Origin: Bolinopsis microptera
Lineage: Eukaryota > Ctenophora > Tentaculata > Lobata > Bolinopsidae
Reading direction: 5' to 3'
Length of the DNA: 60,000 nucleotides
Assembly: GCF_026151205.1 (NCBI RefSeq)
Contig: NC_087077.1
Coordinates: 436,001-496,000 of the forward strand
Below are positions 45,121-56,600 of this stretch, in pieces (the stretch's first letter is position 1; each line of letters opens with the position of its first letter). The position numbers and the translations under genes were made by a program. Under the pieces are notes generated by a model. The model had not been told where the DNA came from and did not search any database. It worked only from the letters and a program-made list of their open reading frames with translations.

Positions 45121-47143
45121 GGGGGGGGGGGGTGTCATGTCCGTCTATGTCCGCCTATGTCCTGTCCTTTTTGGATTCTATGAGACAACGGACGTGTTTT
45201 TTGGGACATTGGCGGACACGGACGGACATTGGCGGACTCGGACGGACATTGGCGGACTCGGACGGACATTGGCGGACTCGGACGGACATTGGCGGACCCG
45301 GACGGACATTGGCGGACTTGGACGGACATTGGTGGACATTAGCGGACATTGGTGGACATTAGCGGACAAAAATTTTGAGGACTGAAGAGTACTGAAGAGT
45401 ACTGAGGAGGATGGCTGAGGAGGATGGCTGAGGAGGATGGCTGAGGAGGATGACTGAGGAGGATGACTGAGGAGGATGACTGAGGAGGATGACTGGGAGG
45501 GAGGAGAAGGATCAGGAAGACCCAGGAGGAGGAGGAGGAGGAGGAGGACCCAGAAGGAGGACCTAGGAGGAGGAGGAGGAGAACTGAGGAGGATGACTGA
45601 GGAGGAGGAGGACTCAGGAGGAGGACTGAGAAGGAGGAGGACTGAGGAGGAGGACTGAGGAGGATGGCTGAGGAGGATGGCTGAGGAGGATGACTGAGAG
45701 GGAGGAGGAGGAGGAAGAGAAGGAAGAGGACTGAGGAGGAGGAGGAGAAGGACTGAGGAGGAGAAGGAGGACCCAGGAGGAGGAGGACCAAGGAGGAGGA
45801 GGACCCAGGAGGAGGACCCAGGAAAAGGCCCCAGGAGGAGGAGGACTGGGGAGGAGGAGAACTGTTGAGGACTGATGAGGAGGACTGAGGACGAGGAGGA
45901 GGAGTAGGAGGAGGACTGAGGAGGGGAGGAGGAAGAGGACTGGGGAGGATCAGGAAGACCCAGGAGGACCCAGGAGGAGGAGGAGGACTGAGGAGGAGGA
46001 CTGACGATGACTGAGAAGGAGGAGGACTGAGGAGTACTTAGGAGGATGGCTGAGGAGGATGACTGAGAAGGATGACTGAGGAGGATGACTGAGAGGGAGG
46101 AGGAGGATGACTCAGGAGGAGGACTCAGGAGGAAGAGGAGGAGGAGGACTCAGGAGGACTTAGGTGAAATGAGAAGGAGGACTGAGGAGAACTGAGGAGG
46201 AGGATGAGGAGGAGGACTGAATAGGAGGAGGAGAAGGAGGGGGACTGGGAGAGGACTGGGGAGGAGGAAGGACTGATGAGAAGGATGAGGAGGAGGACCC
46301 AGGAGGAGGAGGACTGAGGACCGAGGAGGAAGAGGAGGAGGATGAAGAGGAGGAGGAGGACCCAGGAGGAGGAGGACTGAGGAGCTAGGAGGACTGAGGA
46401 GGACTGAGGAGGATGGCTGAGGAGGATGCCTGAGAGGGAAGAGGAGGAGGAGGATGAGGACTCAGGAGGAGGAGGAGGAGGACTCAGGAGGACTGAGAAG
46501 GAGGAGGACTGAGGAGGAGGAGGAGGAGGAGGAGGACTGAATAGGAGGAGGAGGAGGGGGACTGGGGGAGCCCTGAAGAGGAGGATGGAGGACTGAGGAG
46601 AAGGATGAGGAGGAGGACTGAGGAGGACTGAGGACTGAGGAGGAAGAGGAGGAGGATGAAGAGGAGGACCCAGGAGGAGGACTCAGGAGGAGGAGGAGGA
46701 CTGGGGAGGAGGAGGACTGTTGAGGACTGATGAGGAGGACTGAGGACGAGGAGGAGGAGTAGGAGGAGGACTGAGGAGGGGAGGAGAAAGAGGACTGAGG
46801 AAGATCAGGAAGACCCAGGAGGAGGAGGAGGAAGAGTAGGAGGATGAAGCATCTAAATGTTATTTCCATTTTTGTCCGTTTTAGTCCATTTTTGTCCGTT
46901 TTTGTCCGCTCTATTTTTGTCCGTTTTGAAAATATAGGGTACCGAACGGACAAAAAAAATAAGACCCCTATAACAGCAAAAATTGAACATTTTATTTAGC
47001 AATTAAGGTGTCCATTAATGTCCGCCTATGTCCGCCTATGTCCGTCTATGTCCGTCTATGTCCGCCTATGTCAGCCTATGTCCTGTCCTTTTTGGATTCT
47101 ATGAGACAAGCGGACATAGACGGACGTGACACCCCCCCCCCCC
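45121..47143. mobile_element. 2.0-kb element with G12-starting terminal inverted repeats
   Basis: The left end is twelve G followed by TGTCATGTCCGTCTATG; the right end, read on the minus strand, is twelve G followed by TGTCACGTCCGTCTATG and CCGC. The inverted repeats extend about 34 bp. TTATA flanks both sides (45116-45120 and 47144-47148), a likely 5-bp target duplication. Inside each end the phrase TCCTGTCCTTTTTGGATTCT occurs in direct orientation. The interior is a GGACATTGGCGGACTC tandem array (45205-45366), then about 1.5 kb of pure-purine GAGGAGGA(CT) sequence, then GTCCGTTTT repeats. No transposase is encoded. Confidence 0.7.
45376..46850. repeat. Long purine-rich (GAGGAGGACTGA)n-like tract
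   Basis: About 1.47 kb in which almost every base on the plus strand is G or A apart from scattered CT and CC. Poly-Ser/Pro frames on the minus strand are artefacts. Such tracts can form triplex (H-) DNA. It forms the core of the 2.0-kb element. Confidence 0.95.
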
Positions 47144-47354
47144 TTATAAAAAGATACCTGAATAAAGTTTTACTTTTTGAGTTTGTATGAATTCATAAAA
47201 TATGTCGATCAATTCATTCATCCAATATTTAATTAATTTAATGATCTAAGGACGTTGAGATTGAAACAAAGTTGGCAATAAATGTCAATGGTCCCATACT
47301 GAGCTTTCTATAGTTTAGCTGGATGGTTATCATTAATATTGATTATTTAGTTGG

Positions 47355-47566
47355 TATACAGCAATAGCTGCTATGGTCATTCGAGCGGAGACCATGGCCT
47401 ATCGGGCGCCTATTGGACGCCTATCGGGCGCCTATCAGACGCCTATCGGGCGCCTATAGGCGTCCGATAGGGGCCCGATAAGCGCCCGATAGGCGTCCGA
47501 TAGGCGCCCGATAGGCCATGGTCTACGCTCGAATGACCGCTGCTATATCTATATATATTGCTGTAT
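47355..47566. mobile_element. Long near-perfect palindrome (foldback MITE candidate)
   Basis: The two halves are mirror complements around 47457/47458. Each arm, from ATACAGCAATA through GGTCATTCGAGCG and AGACCATGGCCTATCGGGCG, is about 100 bp. Each arm is itself built of five or six CCTATCGGGCG/ACGC decamer-like repeats. The whole can fold into one hairpin. There is no coding capacity. Confidence 0.85.
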
Positions 47567-50295
47567 CGTTATTACTTATTTATAGGTCTTGTTATATGTA
47601 AAAGAAAAAAGAACGCAGTTTCACGTAACTATGTATATTTTTAAAGTTTCGATACGATTTAATTTATATGTTATATCATATTCAATTTCACGACGAAAAT
47701 TATCTTTTTTTCAATATCTCCGATTTACATTATAAACCAATTTTAGCGGCTTTCTCAGTTTGTTTCTCGAACATTAAAACTCAATGTGACGAAAAAAATG
47801 AAAGAATTCAAAACGATTCCAACAATATTAATACAACTCGTACACAACGTAATAATTCCAGTTTCACCAATGAAAATGTTTTCTCATTAATAACTGCTTA
47901 GCGAAGAATTAGGATAACAAATACAAGACACAATTAAGAAATATTGCAAATAAATGCAAGATAAAATCAATGCCATACAGAGCACCTAGTATAAGATGTC
48001 ATTTTAACCCCAACAAGGACAGGGCCTTGATAAATATGGAATCTATTTTTGTGACAGATAATTTATTCTTTCTCAGTACCATAACTGTCCACGAGTTAAT
48101 TCATATTAATATACAATTATACAGCTGTGGTGATGAGTAATTCTAATTCTATCTATCTAGACGATAAAAATAATTTATTAGTAACATTAGCCATGTTAAC
48201 ACCTACCACAAATCAAACCAGGGGTCAGACTCAATACCCATGTACCAGAGTTACGTTATCTTGCTGCTAATAGTAAAGAGTCTGATTTACACGATCATGC
48301 TTTAGTCACACTTATCACCACAGTAAAGTGTCCAAGAATTCCGACCAGCATTTGAATGGTTTCTAATTTATTCTTTCTCAGTGAAGATTTTCCACAGATC
48401 GGATGTAAGTCCACATAGGTTCCTAGTAACGCATTCTGGATAATTCCCCCTGCAATTTGTTTCGTCTAACAAAAAGCTAGGTATAAATGTGGGATATTGT
48501 TGAATAAGCTGCTAAGTAAAGAATTGGAGATATGAAGTACAGATCTCCACAGCCATATGTCTAATATGAACCACAGCTAGTAACATTAACCTTATTAACA
48601 TCAATATTAAAATCAACCACAGCTAGTAACATTAACCTTATTAACATCAATATTAAAATCAACCACAGCTAGTAACATTAACCTTGTTAACATCAATATT
48701 AATATCAACCACAGCTAGTACCATTAACCTTATTAACATCAATATTAATATCAACCACAGCTAGTAACATTAACCTTGTTAACATCAATATTAAAATCAA
48801 CCACAGCTAGTAACATTAACCTTGTTAACATCAATATTAAAATCAACCAGGATTGGAATCACTCATGGTTTGCTGCCAACAAGCTAATTATTTATTCTTT
48901 CCCAACAACTCTGATCACAATGACACACTGAGAAGTCGTGGTTATCAAACAGCAGAGTTTGCTGCTTAGTAAAGTGTTAGCTTCCCATGATAACCACACG
49001 GTCAGGAAATTGCTTTAAGTTTCCTGGTCCAAGTTTCTTAACTGCATGAACGTAAATTGTTAGACAGCATTTCTCTTTACCACATTTAGTAGGTCTAAGG
49101 TCACACTTGCTCTCATATTTACTCTAGCGGCAAAGGTAATGTTACTGCTATTTCTAGAAGTACTGCTGAGTAAAGAATCTGATTTATTCACTAATTCACA
49201 AATCATCCTGCTGCAAATATGTAATATAAGAAGAATTCTTGCATCGTACGCAAGCATTTTATTATTTCTCGTCAAGATTTGTTCACAACTGATACTGGGT
49301 CTTGGTCACTGTTCTTCTTTCCAGTTTCCATAACATCTGGATAATTAATAAAGTAATAAGGTTAAAAAACGAAGCAATTCATTTCTTATCAATCCAATAT
49401 CAGAGAGGGGAGGGCTCATCTTACTCATCTCGCAGTAAAACGAAAAATCACAATCAAATTTATAATGATGATAGAAATTGGAAAATGCACTATAAGCAAT
49501 AAACATCCATAACCGATTAAGATAGATACGTTATAATATTAACAGACAAATTATTGTACAATGATAAAACTCACAGAAAGTATTATAATTCATCAGGCTG
49601 ATCCGTATTCTCATAAATATAAAACCAAATACTAATCAGTCGCAATAACGGAATCAATTTGAAATACAAATTCATTTTTTTAAATGTTGATAACGACACT
49701 GAAAAATCAAACATGGTCTTAATTGCCAAACTCTGTACAGCAGTACAAAATTACCAAATCAAAAATAAACACTAGCAAAACACTGTCATTTCAAACTTTT
49801 AAGCGACAACAACATTACAGAAGTTCAACTTTACTCCTAAACAACGAAACGGGTACTTTAAATGATAACCGGACGCAAAGTGATGTGATCAAAGGGAATG
49901 TGATGCAGCTAAGGGCTAGGCTTCAATAAACTCTAATTTACAGGAAGAGAAAACTCTATTATATGAGGACCCAAATTAAATTAAGTTTTGCTACATCATG
50001 GCTATAAATTCTCGATCTTTACATAAATACTTTACTCGATTACAATACTTTAATACTTATTTATTATTTATCTATTTATTTATACTATCATAAATACTGC
50101 TAAAGGAAGGTTAAAACAACAGACTATCAAATTTGTTACACAAACAAGAAAATCATCTTGTTATTTCCTTTCCAACGAAACTACCTGTTGTGGAAAGGCA
50201 TTTCGAATTCAGTTAGGATAAAATCGTAATAATTAGTACTGCAATATATCACTCATACTAATTTATGAGCATTTAATCTATAGTATCACAGCTTT
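47567..50295. other. Intergenic region
   Basis: AT-rich DNA with the 46-bp minisatellite (separate entry), some of the TTTATTCTTTCYCAG motifs, and no convincing gene. Frames of 60-77 codons in this stretch lack domains and have biased AT-driven codon content. Confidence 0.45.
48571..48848. repeat. 46-bp minisatellite, 6 copies
   Basis: Units starting CCACAGCTAGTAACATTAAC recur every 46 bp, with minor alternation of CTTATT and CTTGTT. Confidence 0.95.
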
Positions 50296-52997
50296 TTAAG
50301 CCCTCTTGCTGAGCTCATCCAGTGCTTCCTGCATTTTAGTCTGGACACTGTTCGTCAGTTCAGTGACGTCATCAGAGGAGAGACCCACGGTGGAGATGGG
50401 TTCTAGAACCTTCATTCTTATCACCCCGCTGTTGAACACCCAGTTCTTACCTGGTGGCATAGTTTGCTAATAGAATTGAGATTTCAATGTTTTTACTGAA
50501 CGTTGACTTAGTATGGCTAGAGATATTGATGTTATGGAAAAGATTAAAATCGTTGTAATGTATACCTTTATTTTTCGAAATTGTAAATCAAATTCCGTCT
50601 ATCAGTTGACCTTTTAATTTCAAAAATGTTAAATGCAGAAATATCCGAAATAATTATTCCTTATTTTTAAACTTACCATCGTATAGTGACGGTGGAATGT
50701 ATATCACAACTGGTACTATCGGAGCTTGACATTGTTGCGCCATATGGAATCCACCTGACAGGAAATCAAGAAATTTAGCTAATTATTAGACGATGGTCAG
50801 CAGAGGTTGGTTTGCTTCTAAACTAGTTAGAATGATCGTAATGATCACAATTACTGAATTACAGGTTTCATTATTGATTGTTTAGCTACGACAGCTCATG
50901 CATGATTAGTAATTAGTCGATACCGTCATCCAATAATTAGATTGCAAAGTGTAAATACTTAACCATTCAGAATCGTTAAAACAAGCAAGTAGTCCGCTAT
51001 GTTCCATTACATAATAATAATAATACAATATAATTATTAGATTATAAATTTAATATAATAATAATATAATTATTAGATTATAAATAAAGTAACAAACGGG
51101 AACAAAAAATGCCTTAATATACTTTGTATAAAAACGTTACCTTTCTTGAAGGGAAGCATTTTCCCATCGAAGGCCTTGTTTCGGGTTCCTTCAGGGAATA
51201 CACAAACACGGAGCCGTTCATTCTTTATACGCTCATTTATTAAGTTCATGTGGTCACGCACTTCCCCGCTGGCTGAATGGGTTCGGTAATAACAGATTAG
51301 CAATTGAAAATTAAAATACTTTTCATTAGACATTCGATATAAAATTAATAAAGAATTCGACAATTTTCTTCATTATAAGCATTAAGCATATTGGACTAAC
51401 ATATCCGAATATATAACAATTATTCCAAAAATAGTGACAGTTAGTGAACATGTCTCACCTCCACTACACTGCACTACAGTTAGTGAACATGTGTCTAGTA
51501 TAGTGTATAGTGTATAGTATAGTGAACATGTCTCATGTATTTATAGTTGCCATGTTGCACACTGCACTCACCTCCACTTTTACGTGTTATAAACTCGTGG
51601 CCACTGAGATAAGCCGCCCATCCAAAGAAGGGAACGTATAATAGGGAGCGCTTCATCAGAATGATGGCTCTGTGGGGCCAGATCCTGCGGAGATGTGATT
51701 AGCCAGCATGTCAAGTGTGGAGTAGGACAGTTTAGGTTGTAGTTTAAGTTTAAATCAACAGCTCTTTTTAGGTGAGTTACATAGCTGTGACTACAAGAAC
51801 ACAGCTGTAGATCCCCAGCTCAGCTGTAGATATTATGTGGTTGTTGAAAATAACAAACCTAGCAATACACAAGGTATCACAAACCTAGCAATACACAAGG
51901 TATCACAAACCTAGCAATACACAAAGTATCAAGAGAAGACTGGTGATTGGGGGAGAGAATGTAACCACCCTCGTGAGACTCCAGGTGTTCTTCACCCTCA
52001 GCTTCTACTGTTATACCCAATAATAATCTGAAGAGGAAAACTTATAAAAAAGAAATTACGCATCTGCTTGTTAGTGAACTGTTCCGCACATTGCTGAGAA
52101 AAGTGTTACTCGAAACAACGATTTAACGAACAACAAATAAGACTGTAAAGATTAAAAGACACAGCATAAACGCTGCAAGAACAAACAACAAACCACATCA
52201 CACTGTTTGAGATGATTACTCCGCAATAGAACACACACTAGACTCAGACTAGAAATCGGCTCTTACACTAATGCCACAGTACACACAGTACACACAGTAC
52301 ACACAGTACACACAGTATCCTAACATTGAGTAATGATAGTAGCCCGTGCTAAACCGAGTAATTAATGGCACACTACTTTAATAAGGGCTGTTCATAAAAT
52401 GGACGATAAAGTATATGCATATTAGCGACAAGAGAAACGCCATTGTTGGACGTGAGGAGAGTGAGGACTCCTCAAACGACATTAAATAAATTCCTTCTGT
52501 AACGTCCTCAATAAATTTAATAGATTTGTAGTGTTGTAATTAGTTATACAATATTCCTTCTGTAACGTCCTCAATAAATGTAATAGATTTATAGTGTTGT
52601 AATTAGTTATACAATATTTAAATTCCTTCTGTAACGTCCTGAATAAATGTAATAGATTTGTAGTGTTGTAATTAGTTATACAATATTTAAATTCCTTCTG
52701 TAACGTCCTGAATAAATGTAATAGATTTGTAGTGTTGTAATTACTAATTACAACACTACTAATTACAGTAATTAGTTATACAATATTTTACCTGGAGAGA
52801 TGGTAAAATAGGGGAGCAAGTGTGTAGGTGTTATCTCTGTTTTTAGGGAAGAACGGACAATAAACCATGTGAACCACAGCTAACACCAGGAAAACCCAAG
52901 AGTAAAGGACCATCCTGAGGATGTAGTTGACATGTTTGGAGAGGAGGCTGAGGAGGAGGGTGAGAAGGGTGGTGGCGGCGAGGTATAACAACCACAT
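50296..52997 (-). CDS. 1-acyl-sn-glycerol-3-phosphate acyltransferase (AGPAT), 6 exons
   Basis: It converts lysophosphatidic acid to phosphatidic acid at the ER in glycerolipid synthesis. Exons on the minus strand: 52997-52792, 52027-51911, 51684-51572, 51272-51141, 50754-50677, 50450-50296. All phases agree, giving 266 residues, close to animal AGPAT1/2 (278-283). An N-terminal hydrophobic segment (LYLAATTLLTLLLSLL) and a second one (VLYSWVFLVLAVVHMVY) anchor it. The four acyltransferase motifs are present in order: NHQSSLD (motif I, catalytic His and Asp), GHEFITR (motif II), FPEGTR (motif III) and PIVPVVI (motif IV). Exon 2 ends in a triplicated donor. Which AGPAT paralogue this is cannot be decided here. 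Confidence 0.93.
51855..51930. repeat. 26-bp triplication of the AGPAT exon-2 donor
   Basis: ACAAACCTAGCAATACACAA occurs three times at 26-bp spacing. On the minus strand each unit holds the last bases of exon 2 and its donor (TGTGTATTGCTAG/GTTTGTG). The right-most copy joins the coding sequence in phase. Confidence 0.95.
52478..52790. repeat. About 65-bp array downstream of the AGPAT exon-1 donor
   Basis: Four copies of a unit with TTCCTTCTGTAACGTCCT, ATAGATTT and TAATTAGTTATACAATATT. On the minus strand the array begins just inside intron 1 (CTCCAG/GTAAAATATTG) and contains a local inverted duplication TGTAATTACTAATTACA at 52736-52752. Confidence 0.9.
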
Positions 52998-52999
52998 GG

Positions 53000-53637
53000 C
53001 TAACTAGTAGTATTCAGAGAGATTAGTTTAATTAAAAGTTAGTGTCAAAAGCAAACAGTTACTTTTGACTAGAATGATTGGTTAACTTACGTAGTTTCAC
53101 GTTAATTTTCATCAATTGACTTGGTAACTGAGAAGTGAGAGTAGAAATAATACAATATCTCATTCATCTTATCAGATGAGGTTACATCCATAAAATAACA
53201 AAATAAAAAGATAAAACAAAAATATGTTCAATAAATAAACACTGAAGATGTATCAATTGCTAATGCAACTCAGCAACTCTTCACAAACAAATCAATTATA
53301 ATAGATTTTCGTACCCATTTTAACGGGTACTTTTGATTTTAAGAAGAATTCGTCAATAAATTTTTAAAGGAGCTGAGTCCGATCATCAGCAAATGGGAAG
53401 TCATAGCTCAACGAGGACATTTTATCAGGGTTTTGCAAATTTGTTAGGCGATCACACTGGTATTCACCTAGTCATCTTATCTGAAGTTAAAAAACTGGTA
53501 GTCCACCTGGACTCTCTCTCACACTCTTTAAAACTTATCAAATACTAAAAATTCAGACTCTCCAATAAACGGTCATCTTGAAAACACTTCCTAGATCAAT
53601 GGAATCAGTGCGCACAGCACACTGCTCAACATGTCTC
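53000..53637. other. Spacer between AGPAT and the RGG gene
   Basis: Upstream region of AGPAT and 3' flank of the RGG-protein gene, both on the minus strand. AT-rich; no further gene is seen. Confidence 0.4.
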
Positions 53638-56600
53638 TCAAGTCCTATTAGAGTTAGCCCACTGATCGCTGGACTGAGAGCTAGGGGGGCCTCCTCGACC
53701 ACGACCCCTGAAATCACCACGGCCCCTACCCCGGTCACCACCACGACCACGAGCTCCTCCTCGGTCTCCTCTTCCTCGGGAGTTACCACGGAAACCAGAC
53801 CCTGCGGAGAACAAAATATATTAATATTAAATAGAATCTGGTTAATTAGTACACTTAAGAGTAAGGTCGCTGATTGAGTTTTTTTTAATCGACAATCCCC
53901 GGAAAAAATTTTCAATTCTTCAAACCTCTGTTAGATCCCCTATCTCCACCCCTTGAAGTGAAACCTCTGCCCTACTACTGGGATCTGGATACGGTCTGCT
54001 CCCGTCTCCTCTACCTAATATAACTCAAGTTAGCTAATGAAGATACGGTCTGCTCCCGTCTCCTCTACCTAATATAACTCAAGTTAGCTAATGAAGATAC
54101 GGTCTGCTCCCGTCTCCTCTACCTAATATAACTCAAGTTAGCTAATGAAGATACGGTCAACTCCCGTCTCCTCTACCTAATATAACTCAAGTTAGCTAAT
54201 GAAGATACGGTCTTCTCCCGTCTCCTCTACCTAATATAACTCAAGTTAGCTAATGAAGATACGGTCTGCTCCCGTCTCCTCTACCTAATATAACTCAAGT
54301 TAGCTAATGAAGATACGGTCTGCTCCCGTCTCCTCTACCTAATATAACTCAAGTTAGCTAATGAAGATACGGTCTTCTCCCGTCTCCTCTACCTAATATA
54401 ACTCAAGTTAGCTAATGAAGATACGGTCAACTCCCGTCTCCTCTACCTAATATAACTCAAGTTAGCTAATGAAGATACGGTCTGCTCCCGTCTCCTCTAC
54501 CTAATATAACTCAAGTTAGCTAATGAAGATACGGTCTGCTCCCGTCTCCTCTACCTAATATAACTCAAGTTAGCTAATGAAGATACGGTCTGCTCCCGTC
54601 TCCTCTACCTAATATAACTCAAGTTAGCTAATGAAGATACGGTCTGCTCCCGTCTCCTCTACCTAATATAACTCAAGTTAGCTAATGAAGATACGGTCTG
54701 CTCCCGTCTCCTCTACCTAATATAACTCAAGTTAGCTAATGAAGATACGGTCTGCTCCCGTCTCCTCTACCTAATATAACTCAAGTTAGCTAATGAAGAT
54801 ACGGTCTGCTCCCGTCTCCTCTACCTAATATAACTCAAGTTAGCTAATGAAGATACGGTCTGCTCCCGTCTCCTCTACCTAATATAACTCAAGTTAGCTA
54901 ATGAAGATACGGTCTGCTCCCGTCTCCTCTACCTAATATAACTCAAGTTAGCTAATGAAGATACGGTCTGCTCCCGTCTCCTCTACCTAATATAACTCAA
55001 GTTAGCTAATGAAGATGCGGTCTGCTCCCGTCTCCTCTACCTAATATAACTCAAGTTAGCTAATGAAGATACGGTCTGCTCCCGTCTCCTCTACCTAATA
55101 TAACTCAAGTTAGCTAATGAAGATACGGTCTGCTCCCGTCTCCTCTACCTAATATAACTCAAGTTAGCTAATGAAGATACGGTCTGCTCCCGTCTCCTCT
55201 ACCTAATATAACTCAAGTTAGCTAATGAAGATACGGTCTGCTCCCGTCTCCTCTACCTAATATAACTCAAGTTAGCTAATGAAGATACGGTCTGCTCCCG
55301 TCTCCTCTACCTAATATAACTCAAGTTAGCTAATGAAGATACGGTCTGCTCCCGTCTCCTCTACCTAATATAACTCAAGTTAGCTAATGAAGATACGGTC
55401 TGCTCCCGTCTCCTCTACCTAATATAACTCAAGTTAGCTAATGAAGATACGGTCTGCTCCCGTCTCCTCTACCTAATATAACTCAAGTTAGCTAATGAAG
55501 ATACGGTCTGCTCCCGTCTCCTCTACCTAATATAACTCAAGTTAGCTAATGAAGATACGGTCTGCTCCCGTCTCCTCTACCTAATATAACTCAAGTTAGC
55601 TAATGAAGATACGGTCTGCTCCCGTCTCCTCTACCTAATATAACTCAAGTTAGCTAATGAAGATACGGTCTGCTCCCGTCTCCTCTACCTAATATAACTC
55701 AAGTTAGCTAATGAAGATACGGTCTGCTCCCGTCTCCTCTACCTAATATAACTCAAGTTAGCTAATGAAGATACGGTCTGCTCCCGTCTCCTCTACCTAA
55801 TATAACTCAAGTTAGCTAATGAAGATACGGTCTGCTCCCGTCTCCTCTACCTAATATAACTCAAGTTAGCTAATGAAGATACGGTCTGCTCCCGTCTCCT
55901 CTACCTAATATAACTCAAGTTAGCTAATGAAGATACGGTCTGCTCCCGTCTCCTCTACCTAATATAACTCAAGTTAGCTAATGAAGATACGGTCTGCTCC
56001 CGTCTCCTCTACCTAATATAACTCAAGTTAGCTAATGAAGATACGGTCTGCTCCCGTCTCCTCTACCTAATATAACTCAAGTTAGCTAATGAAGATGCGG
56101 TCTGCTCCCGTCTCCTCTACCTAATATAACTCAAGTTAGCTAATGAAGATACGGTCTGCTCCCGTCTCCTCTACCTAATATAACTCAAGTTAGCTAATGA
56201 AGATACGGTCTGCTCCCGTCTCCTCTACCTAATATAACTCAAGTTAGCTAATGAAGATACGGTCTGCTCCCGTCTCCTCTACCTAATATAACTCAAGTTA
56301 GCTAATGAAGATACGGTCTGCTCCCGTCTCCTCTACCTAATATAACTCAAGTTAGCTAATGAAGATACGGTCTGCTCCCGTCTCCTCTACCTAATATAAC
56401 TCAAGTTAGCTAATGAAGATACGGTCTGCTCCCGTCTCCTCTACCTAATATAACTCAAGTTAGCTAATGAAGATACGGTCTGCTCCCGTCTCCTCTACCT
56501 AATATAACTCAAGTTAGCTAATGAAGAACCTATCAAGATCTAGCAAATTAGTGGTTATTTGAGCCACAGTCTGTTTTCTCTATTAGATAAATAAACTAGT

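Larger units (their letters stand above)
43620..49275 (+). repeat. Dispersed same-orientation motif TTTATTCTTTCYCAG, about a dozen copies
   Basis: The motif, or a close variant, is seen near 43624, 44076, 44214, 44388, 44447, 44540, 44686, 44795, 48060, 48367, 48892 and 49258, always on the plus strand. It is often followed by a (G)ATTTGT-like stretch and, some 50-80 bp on, by CATG-rich sequence. In places the reverse strand reads weakly like Cys/His spacer and linker sequence (HGICELCSEICYR, then TGKE), so the series may be a decayed array of C2H2 fingers. This is tentative. The two blocks are separated by the 2.0-kb element. Confidence 0.4.

Noticed and set aside
45135-46953. Several poly-Ser/Pro or Arg-rich open frames
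   Set aside because: Produced by purine repeats and the GGACATTGG array; no domain and several frames open at once.
47668-49929. Plus-strand frames of 64-77 codons
   Set aside because: Low-complexity AT-rich coding look, no homology recognised, and no continuity between frames by plausible splicing.
53578-53877. Plus-strand 99-codon Thr/Ser-rich frame
   Set aside because: It is the antisense of the RGG exon 53801-53638, whose phase and RGG content identify the true strand.
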